This document shows, one piece after another, positions 8,547 to 16,679 of a stretch of DNA of 22,354 bases. The notes below the pieces were generated by a model, which saw only the letters and a list, made by a program, of their open reading frames with translations, was not told the DNA's origin and ran no database searches. The position numbers and the translations under genes were made by a program. Within the stretch, counting starts at the first letter, position 1; each line of letters opens with the position of its first letter. Location: assembly GCA_964543855.1 (NCBI GenBank), contig CAZJAD010000030.1, positions 1 through 22,354 of the forward strand. Reading direction: 5' to 3'. Source of the DNA: CAZJAD01 sp964543855 (GTDB lineage Bacteria > Electryoneota > RPQS01 > DYHQ01).

Positions 8547-8783
8547 ATGAATGCAGTAATAGCAAACTCTGAGCGTTCTCGTCACTCACTTTTTTTGAGT
8601 AATAATGCAGTTCTTCTCTATCTTGGCCTCTTCAAATTTTTGCTGCACCTCCTGACGAGCGGCGGATATGGTTATTTCCGGGATGAATTCTACTATATTG
8701 CTTGCAGTGAACATCTGGCATTCGGTTATGTTGATCAACCTCCGGTTTCCATCGCACTTCTTTGGTTGAATCGATTTTTTTAG
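8547..8783 (+). pseudogene. GT39/ArnT-like membrane glycosyltransferase, N-terminal fragment (frameshifted)
   Basis: First 78 residues of a polyprenyl-phosphate-sugar-dependent glycosyltransferase of the PMT/ArnT fold. It has the first membrane helix (about 21-37) and the family's extracytoplasmic loop YGYFRDEFYY...GYVDQPPVS, whose DE pair is the usual catalytic acidic site. It ends at a TAG inside a seven-T run (8775-8781). The rest of the same protein continues at once in the next frame. One extra T would give RFFLGDSLFALRFLPAL, the natural family sequence, and a single ORF of about 520 aa, a normal length. This could be a homopolymer sequencing or assembly error, a genuine inactivating mutation, or -1 slippage on the T7 run. 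No strong ribosome site precedes the ATG; the first 28 bases after the phosphatase stop contain only a weak AAAGAA. Confidence 0.8.
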
Positions 8784-10108
8784 GAGACTCGCTTTTTGCG
8801 CTCCGTTTCCTACCCGCATTGTCCGGAGGTGTTGTTGTTGTCCTGACCGGACTCATGACCCGCGAGCTGGGAGGCAACCGATTCGCGCAAGTACTCGCCG
8901 CGATTGCTGTTATGATAGCTCCAGTCAACCTCTTTGTGCACCACTTCTTCTCGATGAACTGTTTCGATAATCTCTTCTGGGCGCTTGCCGTGTATATCAT
9001 CATTCGGGTTTTGAAAGAAGAAAGTCTGAAACTCTGGCTGATACTCGGCATGGTTTTGGGTTTGGGATTGATGAATAAGATAAGTGTTCTCTGGCTTGGA
9101 GCGGGTCTTTTCGCGGGACTGCTTTTAACATCGAACCGCAAAACATTCTTTACAATCGGGCCGTGGTTTGCAGCCGTCCTGACCGGTCTTCTCTTCGTGC
9201 CTCATATCCTCTGGCAGATAAGCAATCACTGGCCGACCATTGAATTCATGCATAATGTTTCCCAGTGGAAAATGCTTCAAGATTCACCAATTGATTTTCT
9301 CTTTGGGCAAATTCTGCTCATGAATCCTATGACTTTTCCCATCTGGATGTTGGGACTTCTTTTTCTCTTGTTTGCGAAGAAAATGAAGCCGTTCCGCGTT
9401 CTGGGAATTATCTACCTGACGGTGTTTTTGATTCTCGTTTTCAATCGAACGAGCCGGGCAAGTTATTTGGCAGCGGCTTATCCGATGTTGTTTGCCGCCG
9501 GTGCGCTGATCATCGCGGATTTTTTCAAAAGACAGAATATGGCGTGGCTCAAATCCGTTTCGATGTCGCTGCTTGTTATAGGAGGTATTGCGTTGGCTCC
9601 CTTTGGCCTTCCCGTGCTGCGTGTCGAAACTTATATCGCTTATGCAAAGAAGATCGGCATAGCGCCTCCTTCTGAAGAGAAAAAAGAGATGGGTAAACTC
9701 CCTCAACATTATGCGGACATGTTCGGCTGGGAAAACATGGTTGCCACTGTCGCTGATGTTTATCACAGTCTGCCGCTGGAAGAAAAATTAGAATGTGTCA
9801 TCATGTGTGACAACTATGGAGAAGCCGGAGCTGTTGACTTTTTTGGGAGTAAATACGATCTGCCAAAAGCCATCAGCAGCCATAACAATTATTGGATCTG
9901 GGGCCCGGGCGAGAAAGGCGGCGACATTATGATTATCGTTGGCATGCCAAGGGAAAATTTGGAAAATATGTTCGAGAGTGTCGAACAAGCCGCCACCATC
10001 GAATCTGAGTACGCGATGCCGTACGAAACCGATTTACCGGTATACTTGTGCAGGAATATCAAAGTACCGCTCCAAAAAATGTGGCCGCAGGCCAAACACT
10101 ACGAATGA
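8762..10108 (+). CDS. GT39/ArnT-like membrane glycosyltransferase, C-terminal fragment (downstream of frameshift)
   Basis: Remaining part of the glycosyltransferase begun at 8547. The nominal TTG start at 8762 is only the point where this frame opens; real translation, if any, would come from the upstream fragment. It carries about nine hydrophobic segments (for example the RFLPALSGGVVVVLTGLM helix, LWLGAGLFAGLLL, and MLGLLFLLF), followed by a soluble C-terminal region from about residue 300 (YADMFGWENMVATVADVYHS, EKLECVIMCDNYGEAGAVDF). This is the layout of GT39 proteins that transfer sugars from a polyprenyl-phosphate donor on the outer face of the inner membrane. The acceptor cannot be deduced. 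By eye the region is more AT-rich than its neighbours, hinting at separate origin. Its stop overlaps the next ORF as ATGA (10105-10108). Confidence 0.85.
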   Translation: MVESIFLGDSLFALRFLPALSGGVVVVLTGLMTRELGGNRFAQVLAAIAVMIAPVNLFVHHFFSMNCFDNLFWALAVYIIIRVLKEESLKLWLILGMVLGLGLMNKISVLWLGAGLFAGLLLTSNRKTFFTIGPWFAAVLTGLLFVPHILWQISNHWPTIEFMHNVSQWKMLQDSPIDFLFGQILLMNPMTFPIWMLGLLFLLFAKKMKPFRVLGIIYLTVFLILVFNRTSRASYLAAAYPMLFAAGALIIADFFKRQNMAWLKSVSMSLLVIGGIALAPFGLPVLRVETYIAYAKKIGIAPPSEEKKEMGKLPQHYADMFGWENMVATVADVYHSLPLEEKLECVIMCDNYGEAGAVDFFGSKYDLPKAISSHNNYWIWGPGEKGGDIMIIVGMPRENLENMFESVEQAATIESEYAMPYETDLPVYLCRNIKVPLQKMWPQAKHYE

Positions 10109-10353
10109 AAGAATCAGACGCAAGAAGAGATTACAAGCGCAAGCAAAGCTGCCGCATCATCACCGCCTACGAAGCCGCGTATCCTGATCCTCTCGTTATG
10201 AAAGCAGGTGATGAACTGACCACCGGCGAGAAAACAGGTCCGTGGAAAGGTTGGGTGTGGTGCACCAATGAACATGGACAAAGCAGGTGGATTCCGGAGA
10301 ATTATGTTGCAAAAAAGGGCGGGGAATGCACAATGCGCTGCGATTTCGGATGA
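10105..10353 (+). CDS. Short SH3-like (variant SH3) domain protein, probably truncated
   Basis: An 82-residue ORF whose ATG overlaps the glycosyltransferase stop (ATGA), so translation is probably coupled. The frame is open upstream to 10048, but the overlap and homology favour 10105. Residues about 16-66 read as one bacterial SH3-like unit: IITAYEAAYPDPLVMKAGDE, then WKGWVWCTNEHGQSRWIPEN. Relatives that I know of in this family usually carry a second SH3-like unit. Here a second unit seems to begin (CTMRCDFG) and then hits TGA at the base next to a perfect hairpin, so the protein looks cut short. It lacks a signal peptide. Function is unknown; a ligand- or protein-binding role is only what the fold suggests. 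Confidence 0.65.
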   Translation: MKESDARRDYKRKQSCRIITAYEAAYPDPLVMKAGDELTTGEKTGPWKGWVWCTNEHGQSRWIPENYVAKKGGECTMRCDFG

Positions 10354-10373
10354 AGGCACGGCTTGCCGTGCCT
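10354..10373. repeat. Perfect hairpin AGGCACGG-CTTG-CCGTGCCT
   Basis: An 8-bp perfect stem with a 4-nt loop starts at the base after the SH3-like ORF stop. It is not followed directly by a T-run (the next T7 is at 10404-10410), so it is not a canonical intrinsic terminator. It could be a transcript-end structure or one copy of a dispersed palindromic element. Confidence 0.6.
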
Positions 10374-10422
10374 TCACTGTCTCATCTCGCATGCAAAAGT
10401 CGATTTTTTTGCGGCATGCCTG

Positions 10423-10451
10423 TTGACACTGAACGGTTTTGCCCGTATCTT
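10423..10451 (+). promoter_or_regulatory. Sigma-70-type promoter TTGACA-N17-TATCTT
   Basis: A perfect -35 hexamer (10423-10428) is followed after 17 bases by TATCTT (10446-10451), placing transcription start near 10458. It serves the Asp-box propeller gene, with a leader of about 90 nt. A purine-rich run (AGAGGAGG, 10455-10462) sits at the predicted 5' end but is too close to the GTG at 10464 to make a normal start. Confidence 0.7.
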
Positions 10452-10535
10452 TAAAGAGGAGGCGTGGAGCGGAAGAATGCTTCCCTCCAACTCAATGAGC
10501 TTGCAGCAATTACAGGATATGCATACAGTTTGAAC

Positions 10536-10540
10536 GGAGG
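10536..10540 (+). promoter_or_regulatory. Shine-Dalgarno GGAGG that fixes the start at 10548
   Basis: GGAGG lies 7 bases before the ATG at 10548, immediately ahead of a signal-anchor sequence. This supports 10548 over the in-frame upstream GTG at 10464. Confidence 0.8.
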
Positions 10541-10547
10541 CGTTCCC

Positions 10548-13058
10548 ATGTTCGGAAGACTAATGACCCGGCTGGCCACGATCGCGCTTGTCCTGGCGTG
10601 TTTGGTGTTCATACTTGCCACAATGCGTCCTCCGTTTTTCTTCCCCGACATGCCGGGAGTGGTACAGGCGGGCGGTGAAGCCAAGTGGGCTCCGGTGAAG
10701 AAGCCCAACGACTGGTTCATGCTCCAGCGGATATGGCCACAGAACAGCTTGAATCGCCCAGCTGTCGAGCAGGCGCGCGCTCAGGCTCTCCGGCTTCGTC
10801 GGGCGAGCCATCGACTGGACGACGCATGGACCTTCGCCGGACCGTCCAATGTCGGCGGGCGTATCACGGCGCTGGCGGTCCATCCCTCAGCACCGGATGT
10901 CGTCTATGCCGGTGCGGCCATTGGAGGTGTTTTCAAGTCCACGGACGGAGGCCTCAATTACACTGCGGTGTTTACCGAGGACTACGCGCTCTCGACCGGC
11001 GCACTCGCGATCGATCCGACAAACCCTGCGCGCATCTGGCTCGGCACGGGTGAGGCCAACGCATCGGGGGACAGTTACGGTGGTCGTGGAGTGTATCTCA
11101 GCGAGGATCACGGTGTGACTTGGCAGCACAAAGGACTCGAGGCGGTCGTGCACATTGGCAAAATGGCCGTGGATCCATCGAACCCGGACCGAGTCTATGT
11201 TGCCGCAACGGGTGAGCTTTTTGGGACGAATCCGGAGCGTGGACTCTACCGCACGACGGATTCCGGCGCTACCTGGGAGTGCGTGCTCTTCTTGACGGAT
11301 TCGACAGCGTGTATCGATGTCGCGCTGGATCCACAGCATCCAGATACCGTGTACGCTGTGATGTGGGAGCGCATCCGTCGTCCTTACCAGAGGCAGGTCG
11401 CGGGAGAGACCAGCGGGATATGGCGCAGCTATGACGGCGGGGATACTTGGATCGAGTTGGCGGGCGGGTTGCCGCAGGGGTCCAATGTGGGGCGCGGTGG
11501 CATCACCGTATCGGCAGCGGACCCGAATCGTCTCTATGCCATCTACGCTGACCATCCCGGTTACCTGCTTGGGATATACCGGAGTTCCGATGGTGGGGAT
11601 AGCTGGCAGGAAGTGACTTACATCAGCGGCTCGCTTTACAGCTCTTTTGGCTGGTATTTCGGTCAGATTCACGCAGATCCCGTTGATCCTGATGTCGTGT
11701 ATGTTCAGGGAGTCTCCATGTTCCGAAGCAGCAATGCTGGACAATCCTGGTCTCAGGTTTTCAGCAACGCTCATGTGGACCATCACGCTCTGTGGATCGA
11801 TCCCGCAAACCCGGCGCATTTGATTACGGGCCATGACGGCGGAGTAAATGTGTCTTACAACACCGGCTCGAGCTCCACGCAGTTCGTTGACTTACCGGTC
11901 ACTCAGTTCTACGCAATCACGGCTGACCCGTCGCTGCCCTACCGGCTTTACGGCGGCACGCAGGATAACAGTACGCCGCGCACGATGGGCGGTGGCACGG
12001 ACGATTGGGATGTGATTTTCTACGGCGATGGTTTCTACTGTCTCGTAGATCCCCGCAACAGCAATGTGATCTACGCTGAAGCGCAGTACGGCTATCTCGG
12101 GAAATCGATGAACGGCGGGTACAATTGGAATATGATTGACGATTTCAGCTCGGACCGCACAAACTGGATGACACCCTATGTTATGGATATGCAAGACCCG
12201 GATGTGCTGTATGCGGGGACGTATCGTGTCTGGCGCACTACGAACGGCGGTGGGGATTGGACGGCGATTTCGCCTGATGTGACCGACGGCCCTGGGTCGG
12301 GGAACTTGATCTACGGCACCATCACGACGCTTGCGCTGAGCCCAGCGAATCCGCTGGTGCTCTATGTTGGAACTGACGACGCCCATGTTTGGGTGACGAC
12401 GAGTGGGGGCCTGGGATGGACGGAGATTTCGGCAGGTCTACCGCAGCGATGGGTCACGCGTGTCGCTACACATCCGGATTCGGCATCCGTCGTTTATGTC
12501 TCGTTTTCCGGTTACAAGGAGATTGACTACCTGCCGCATCTGTTCCGCAGCACGGATTTTGGCGCGACATGGGCCGATATCGGCTCTGGTCTTCCTGAGG
12601 CGCCAGTTAATGATGTGATTGTTGATCCCGACGATCCTGCTTATCTCTATGTCGGGACAGATTTTGGCGTTTTCTACACTTGGAACTACGGGCAGGATTG
12701 GCAGGCAATTAGTGATAATTTACCGACGAGTTCTGTTTTTGACCTGCATCTTGCAGTTTCGACACGAACGCTCATCGCCGGGACGCACGGCCGTTCCATG
12801 TGGACCTACGCGCTGGGCGGCGGGTCGGCACAATCACCGGAACAACTTGCCATTTCGATTGTTGATGGGGATGCCGTGTTGCGCTGGGTGCCCGGCGGCG
12901 ATGAAACGACCTTTACCATCTACGGGTCGATGGATTTGTCCATGCCGGGTGATTCCCTGGCGACGGTGGAGGGGACCGAGTGGACAGATACGGCGCTTGC
13001 GAGTCGACCTGACCGCTACTTCTACTTTGTTCGTGCTTTCGCTGTCGGTAGTCCATGA
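10548..13058 (+). CDS. Secreted Asp-box (BNR) beta-propeller protein, sortilin/sialidase-like
   Basis: 836-aa exported protein built from Asp-box repeats. A hydrophobic segment at about residues 6-26 (ATIALVLACLVFILATM) is a signal peptide or anchor. From about residue 85 the chain reads WTFAGPSNVGGRITALAVHP, the usual opening of BNR/VPS10-type propellers, followed by about eleven SxDxGxTW-like boxes (STDGGLNY, SEDHGVTW, TTDSGATW, SYDGGDTW, SSDGGDSW, SSNAGQSW, SMNGGYNW, TTNGGGDW, TTSGGLGW, STDFGATW and one more degenerate copy), consistent with two linked propellers. The last 90 residues look like a fibronectin type III-like domain (AVLRWVPGGDETTFTIYGS, then TDTALASRPDRYFYFVRA). No sialidase Arg triad or other catalytic set could be identified, so binding or glycan interaction is as likely as hydrolysis. 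It lacks the sorting domain seen in the 20075 gene. It has its own promoter and terminator. Confidence 0.88.
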   Translation: MFGRLMTRLATIALVLACLVFILATMRPPFFFPDMPGVVQAGGEAKWAPVKKPNDWFMLQRIWPQNSLNRPAVEQARAQALRLRRASHRLDDAWTFAGPSNVGGRITALAVHPSAPDVVYAGAAIGGVFKSTDGGLNYTAVFTEDYALSTGALAIDPTNPARIWLGTGEANASGDSYGGRGVYLSEDHGVTWQHKGLEAVVHIGKMAVDPSNPDRVYVAATGELFGTNPERGLYRTTDSGATWECVLFLTDSTACIDVALDPQHPDTVYAVMWERIRRPYQRQVAGETSGIWRSYDGGDTWIELAGGLPQGSNVGRGGITVSAADPNRLYAIYADHPGYLLGIYRSSDGGDSWQEVTYISGSLYSSFGWYFGQIHADPVDPDVVYVQGVSMFRSSNAGQSWSQVFSNAHVDHHALWIDPANPAHLITGHDGGVNVSYNTGSSSTQFVDLPVTQFYAITADPSLPYRLYGGTQDNSTPRTMGGGTDDWDVIFYGDGFYCLVDPRNSNVIYAEAQYGYLGKSMNGGYNWNMIDDFSSDRTNWMTPYVMDMQDPDVLYAGTYRVWRTTNGGGDWTAISPDVTDGPGSGNLIYGTITTLALSPANPLVLYVGTDDAHVWVTTSGGLGWTEISAGLPQRWVTRVATHPDSASVVYVSFSGYKEIDYLPHLFRSTDFGATWADIGSGLPEAPVNDVIVDPDDPAYLYVGTDFGVFYTWNYGQDWQAISDNLPTSSVFDLHLAVSTRTLIAGTHGRSMWTYALGGGSAQSPEQLAISIVDGDAVLRWVPGGDETTFTIYGSMDLSMPGDSLATVEGTEWTDTALASRPDRYFYFVRAFAVGSP

Positions 13059-13121
13059 TGGATTCCGGGAGTCTCAGAGCCGATGAGTTGACGGTCGTGC
13101 GGAAGTAAACTGGGTTTTCGG

Positions 13122-13139
13122 ACTCTCCGCGAGGAGAGT
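13122..13139. repeat. Perfect hairpin ACTCTCC-GCGA-GGAGAGT
   Basis: A 7-bp stem closed by a GCGA (GNRA-type) loop lies in the gap between the convergent propeller and kinase genes, just before the terminator. It may add to transcript-end folding for either strand. Confidence 0.55.
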
Positions 13140-13151
13140 TCATCATAGTGC

Positions 13152-13196
13152 GGGGCGGTTCCGTTTTCAGCAGCGGAACCGCCCCGTTTCGTTTTT
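13152..13196 (+). terminator. Strong intrinsic terminator after the Asp-box gene
   Basis: A 12-bp perfect GC-rich stem (GGGGCGGTTCCG and its complement, 13152-13163 and 13174-13185) with a 10-nt loop is followed by TTT and TTTTT (13187-13196). It is well placed to end the plus-strand transcript. On the minus strand the stem has no T-tract, so the kinase transcript probably ends by another means. Confidence 0.88.
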
Positions 13197-13237
13197 CGAC
13201 AGAGAATTGGCTCAGAATCGGAGTAGTCCGTCGCGGC

Positions 13238-16219
13238 CTAAGCACCGACCTTGGTCTGTCTTTCCAGTGCTTTCCGGATGGCGAAGCTCAAGTCGCGGGC
13301 CACCAAAGGTTTCATGATGATTTCGCGGATGCCGACTCTCTCACAGCCCTCGGCTGTGGTTGTTTCACTGAAACCGCTGATAAGAACTACCGGGATGTCA
13401 GGCCTGATCGTCGTGAGTTCCTTAGCTAATCGGGTGCCGGTCATTTGGGGCATCGTTTGATCGGTGATGACGATGTCAAACCGCTCCGGGTCAGCGCGGA
13501 ATGCTTCGAGCGCTTCGACACTGCTGGTTCTTATCGTAACTCGATAACCGAGGCGTTCCAGCATTTGCTTGCCCATGACGGCAATCTCGTCTTCGTCGTC
13601 AACGAACAGGATATGTTCGTTGCCCCTCGGAATCGGCTGTCGAGCCGATGCCTCTTTCTCGACAGCACTCTCCGCACGGGGCAAATAGACATGAAAGTTG
13701 GTTCCCTTGCCCGGTTCACTATATACGGTGATGTCGCCACCATGATTCATCACGATTCCGTGGACCACGGAGAGTCCGAGACCGGTCCCGTCCCCAATCT
13801 CCTTGGTTGTGAAAAAGGGCTCAAAAATCCGTTCGAGGGTCGCGCGATCCATCCCTTTGCCGGTATCGCTGACTGCCAGTCTCGCATAGGGTCCCTCGCG
13901 CAGGTTGGGATGAACGCGGACAAAGTCCGCGTCAGCTTCGACGGGATTTAGGCCAACTTCAAGCACTCCACCGGTTTCGCGCATCGCATGGTACGCATTT
14001 GTGCAGAGATTCATCAGCACCTGGTGCATCTGGGATGGGTCGGCGAGCACAGCGCCGCACTTGGGGTCGATTTTCTCACGGATCTCGATCGTGGCTGGCA
14101 GAGAGGCCCGCACCAGTTTGAGAGCCTCCTTGATAACGAGGTGGATCATGACTGGTCTGCGTTCCTGCTCAGCCTGACGGCTGAAAATAAGAATCTGCTG
14201 CACCAGGTCTTTGGCGCGATAGGCCGCCTTGATCACATGCTCCAGGTTCTCTCGCACCTCGCTGTCTGAATCGACATCACTGGACGCCATGTCTGCAAAG
14301 CCGAGGATTGGCGTCAGAATGTTGTTGAAGTCGTGTGCGATTCCGCCTGCCAGAGTGCCGATCGTCTCCAGTTTCTGTGTGCGGCGAAGCTGAGCTTCCA
14401 GTTTGTGCTTCTCTTCTTCAGCCCGCATGCGGTCGGTGAGATCTTGGAAGGAAGCCATCAAGCAGATCGGGCTGCCACTTTCATTTCGGACAACGCTCGT
14501 CGAAAGCATGACCGGGAAATCTGAGCCGTCTTTCTTCTTCGCGACCAGTTCGCCCGTCCAGCTATCGTTCTCTTTGAGCCACCGCAAGACCTCCGCGGCC
14601 TTCTCCTCCTCCTGCCAGAAGGTTACAGCCGGTTTCCCGAGAATTTCCTGCGGCTGCTCATAGCCCCAAAGTGTGACGAAGGACTTGTTGACGAAGTTCA
14701 GATTCCCTTCAAGGTCAGCCAGGACAATGGCATCAATGGATGATTCAATAGCCCAGTTCCTGATTCGCAACGCTTCCTCGGCCCGTTTGCGCTCGGTGAT
14801 GTTTTCAATTGTTCCTTCGTAGTAGAGTACGGCCCCGTCCGCTCCCCGGACTGCTCTGGCGTTTTCCCAAACAAGAATGGTCGACTTGTCACGCCTTGTC
14901 CATTTGGATTCCATGCCTTTGATTTCGCCGTCGCGCTCAACGAGTTCTCTGAAATGACTTCGGGGATAATCAGGCAAGAATCCTTCCTCTTCAATGTTGT
15001 GTGAGACCAATTCCTCGAATGAGGAGTATCCCAGCATATCGATCAATGCGGGATTGGCATTGAGGATTCTGCCGTCCGGGGTCGTGCGATAAATACCTAT
15101 CGGGAGTTCCCTGAAGAGGTCTGTGAAGCGCCGTTCGCTCTCGTGCAGCGCCTCCTCGGCTCGTTTACGCTGAGTGATATCTCTGCCAACGCCGACAATG
15201 GCGACGACTTCATCGTTCTCATTCAGTACCGATTTGTCGGCCCATGCCAGCCACCGCCATCCGTCCTTCGTCAGAGCTCTCTGTTCGATGTAGCACCTGT
15301 ATGGGGGCTCATAAAGATCCTGCATGGCCTTGGTCGTCATCTCTCGGTCATCATCATGCACTGTGGGCATGAAATTCGTGCCCAACAACTGTTTCTCCGT
15401 TTTTCCGAACATTTCGCAGTACGAGGGACTTACGAAAAGGAGTCTGCCATCGGCATCCATCTTGACGACCAGATCGGTCTGGTTCTCAACAAGCAGCCGG
15501 TATTGTTCCTTGGTCGCCCTCAGTGCCTCCTCCGCTCGTTTACGCTCGGTAATGTCGCGCCCGATCCCGAGGACAATGCTTTCGTCACCGATCTGGACGA
15601 GGTAGGCTCGGATTTCCATGGTCACCAGCGTACCGTCCTTGCGGTTGAGGACATATTCCTCCGGTGCCGTGGCCTCGTCGGCAGCATTCCTGGCGAAGCT
15701 CTCCGCGAGTCGTTCTACATCTGCTTGCAGAAGGATTTCTGTCTCTCGCAAGTGCTTTCCGACTAATTCACCCCGAGAATACCCGGTCAACTCCTCGGCG
15801 GCCCGGTTCATATCGGTGACCAAACCGTTGAGGTCAAACATATAGATGGCATCCGGCGCGTACTCGAAGAGGATCTTCAGTCGGTTCTCGCTTTCGCGGA
15901 GGGTTTTCTGAGACTTCAAGAGCTCGTCGCGTGACCTCTGGATAGAGCGGAACAATTGCCCGATCCAAGCCAGTCCGATTCCCATCAGGAACGAGACCTC
16001 GAGAGCCACGAGCTCCGCTTCGAGGTTCGGCGGACTGGCAATCTCGCCGGTGACCATCCGCACGAAGGTTATCGAGCGTGGGATTGCTGTGAGGAGCAGC
16101 GCTCCGGCAATGGCGAACCAAGCACGCCGAACGCCGGTGGTTCGCGCCAGCGAGACTGCAACAACGACGGCGATAAGCTGCAGGACTATCGAGACACCGA
16201 GAATGACGGTAATGTTCAT
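13238..16219 (-). CDS. Hybrid sensor histidine kinase, 3 TM, four PAS domains, C-terminal receiver
   Basis: 993-aa inner-membrane hybrid kinase. Three hydrophobic segments (about 5-25, 34-54, 70-90) anchor it with little periplasmic sequence. Four PAS units follow (about 110-228, 236-352, 360-478, 484-600), separated by the typical DITERKRAEEAL linkers. The dimerisation/phosphoacceptor box is LAGGIAHDFNNIL with His629. The ATPase domain has NLCTNAYHAM, DTGKGM, EPFFTTKE and GTGLGLSVVHG, so all N, G1, F and G2 boxes are intact. The C-terminal receiver (about 873-985) carries FVDDEDE, Asp920 in VITDQTMPQM, and the conserved Lys in IIMKP. The AHDFNN H-box and C-terminal receiver resemble a widespread class of PAS hybrid kinases. 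The input signal is unknown, and no adjacent phosphotransfer protein or regulator is visible. GGAG lies about 10 nt upstream of the ATG. It is divergent from groES and convergent with the Asp-box gene. Confidence 0.95.
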   Translation of the reverse strand: MNITVILGVSIVLQLIAVVVAVSLARTTGVRRAWFAIAGALLLTAIPRSITFVRMVTGEIASPPNLEAELVALEVSFLMGIGLAWIGQLFRSIQRSRDELLKSQKTLRESENRLKILFEYAPDAIYMFDLNGLVTDMNRAAEELTGYSRGELVGKHLRETEILLQADVERLAESFARNAADEATAPEEYVLNRKDGTLVTMEIRAYLVQIGDESIVLGIGRDITERKRAEEALRATKEQYRLLVENQTDLVVKMDADGRLLFVSPSYCEMFGKTEKQLLGTNFMPTVHDDDREMTTKAMQDLYEPPYRCYIEQRALTKDGWRWLAWADKSVLNENDEVVAIVGVGRDITQRKRAEEALHESERRFTDLFRELPIGIYRTTPDGRILNANPALIDMLGYSSFEELVSHNIEEEGFLPDYPRSHFRELVERDGEIKGMESKWTRRDKSTILVWENARAVRGADGAVLYYEGTIENITERKRAEEALRIRNWAIESSIDAIVLADLEGNLNFVNKSFVTLWGYEQPQEILGKPAVTFWQEEEKAAEVLRWLKENDSWTGELVAKKKDGSDFPVMLSTSVVRNESGSPICLMASFQDLTDRMRAEEEKHKLEAQLRRTQKLETIGTLAGGIAHDFNNILTPILGFADMASSDVDSDSEVRENLEHVIKAAYRAKDLVQQILIFSRQAEQERRPVMIHLVIKEALKLVRASLPATIEIREKIDPKCGAVLADPSQMHQVLMNLCTNAYHAMRETGGVLEVGLNPVEADADFVRVHPNLREGPYARLAVSDTGKGMDRATLERIFEPFFTTKEIGDGTGLGLSVVHGIVMNHGGDITVYSEPGKGTNFHVYLPRAESAVEKEASARQPIPRGNEHILFVDDEDEIAVMGKQMLERLGYRVTIRTSSVEALEAFRADPERFDIVITDQTMPQMTGTRLAKELTTIRPDIPVVLISGFSETTTAEGCERVGIREIIMKPLVARDLSFAIRKALERQTKVGA

Positions 16220-16638
16220 AAGCCCAGTCTCCTAATTTTCTGGAGAACCCCCCGCGGGGCATTCAGCGTCTTTACATCCTTAAGGAGCGGTTGAATCTCC
16301 CCGAATGGCTGGAGTAAGGTGTGTCGCGGATTCGCAGCCATCCGGCTGCGAAATATCTTCGCCTTCCTGCGAAAAGCACGCAGAAAGTATGCCTGATCGG
16401 TGATGACTGGGGGCTGCGTCGGTTCCGAAGAATGCCTGATGACAAGGAGCGGAGCCACTGGCTGTGGGGGCCCGATTCGAGCCTGTCTTGCGGGTGGGGA
16501 GAGGAGCAGGGTGCGCCAGACACACCCTGCGAAGTCCAGAGCAGCACCGGCGGCGGGCGATGCCTCTCTCCGATCCGGCTTGTTTTGTAATGTGTTGTTT
16601 ATCAAGATGATAACAATAGAAATTCATCCGAGATTCTC
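16220..16638. other. Non-coding stretch between the kinase and the groES promoter
   Basis: About 420 bases with no ORF that I can support on either strand. Candidate frames lack ribosome sites and recognisable sequence. It holds the kinase's ribosome site and presumably its promoter (no good match seen), the palindrome CCCCGCGGGG near 16250, and the hairpin at 16331-16352. Confidence 0.5.
16331..16352. repeat. Perfect hairpin TTCGCAGCC-ATCC-GGCTGCGAA
   Basis: A 9-bp perfect stem with a 4-nt loop in the kinase-groES intergenic region. No T-run follows on the plus strand. Role unknown; it has the same general form as the other tetraloop hairpins in this window but a different sequence. Confidence 0.55.
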
Positions 16639-16667
16639 TTGACATTGGGAACTTTTGAGTGTATATT
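16639..16667 (+). promoter_or_regulatory. groESL promoter TTGACA-N17-TATATT
   Basis: A consensus -35 (16639-16644), 17-bp spacer and TATATT -10 (16662-16667) put transcription start near 16674, a few bases before the CIRCE element. This is the expected layout for a housekeeping-sigma groESL promoter repressed by HrcA. Confidence 0.85.
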
Positions 16668-16679
16668 AGGGTTTGCTTG

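Noticed and set aside
10404..10410. T7 run after the hairpin as an intrinsic terminator
   Set aside because: It lies about 30 bases beyond the 10354-10373 stem, too far for a canonical terminator.
10464..10547. In-frame GTG extension of the Asp-box protein
   Set aside because: The purine run ends 1 base before the GTG, and the ATG at 10548 has a well-spaced GGAGG and opens directly into a signal sequence.
10887..11834. 315-codon minus-strand ORF opposite the Asp-box gene
   Set aside because: A mirror of a biased plus-strand gene. The plus frame has clear Asp-boxes and a ribosome site.
16321..16590. Plus-strand ORF of 89 codons before groES
   Set aside because: It has no ribosome site or homology, and it starts next to a hairpin. 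It is probably chance in GC-rich sequence.
16216..16645. Several overlapping minus-strand ORFs of 90-130 codons upstream of the kinase
   Set aside because: They have no ribosome site, no recognisable sequence and low-complexity composition, and one overlaps the kinase start. Treated as non-coding.
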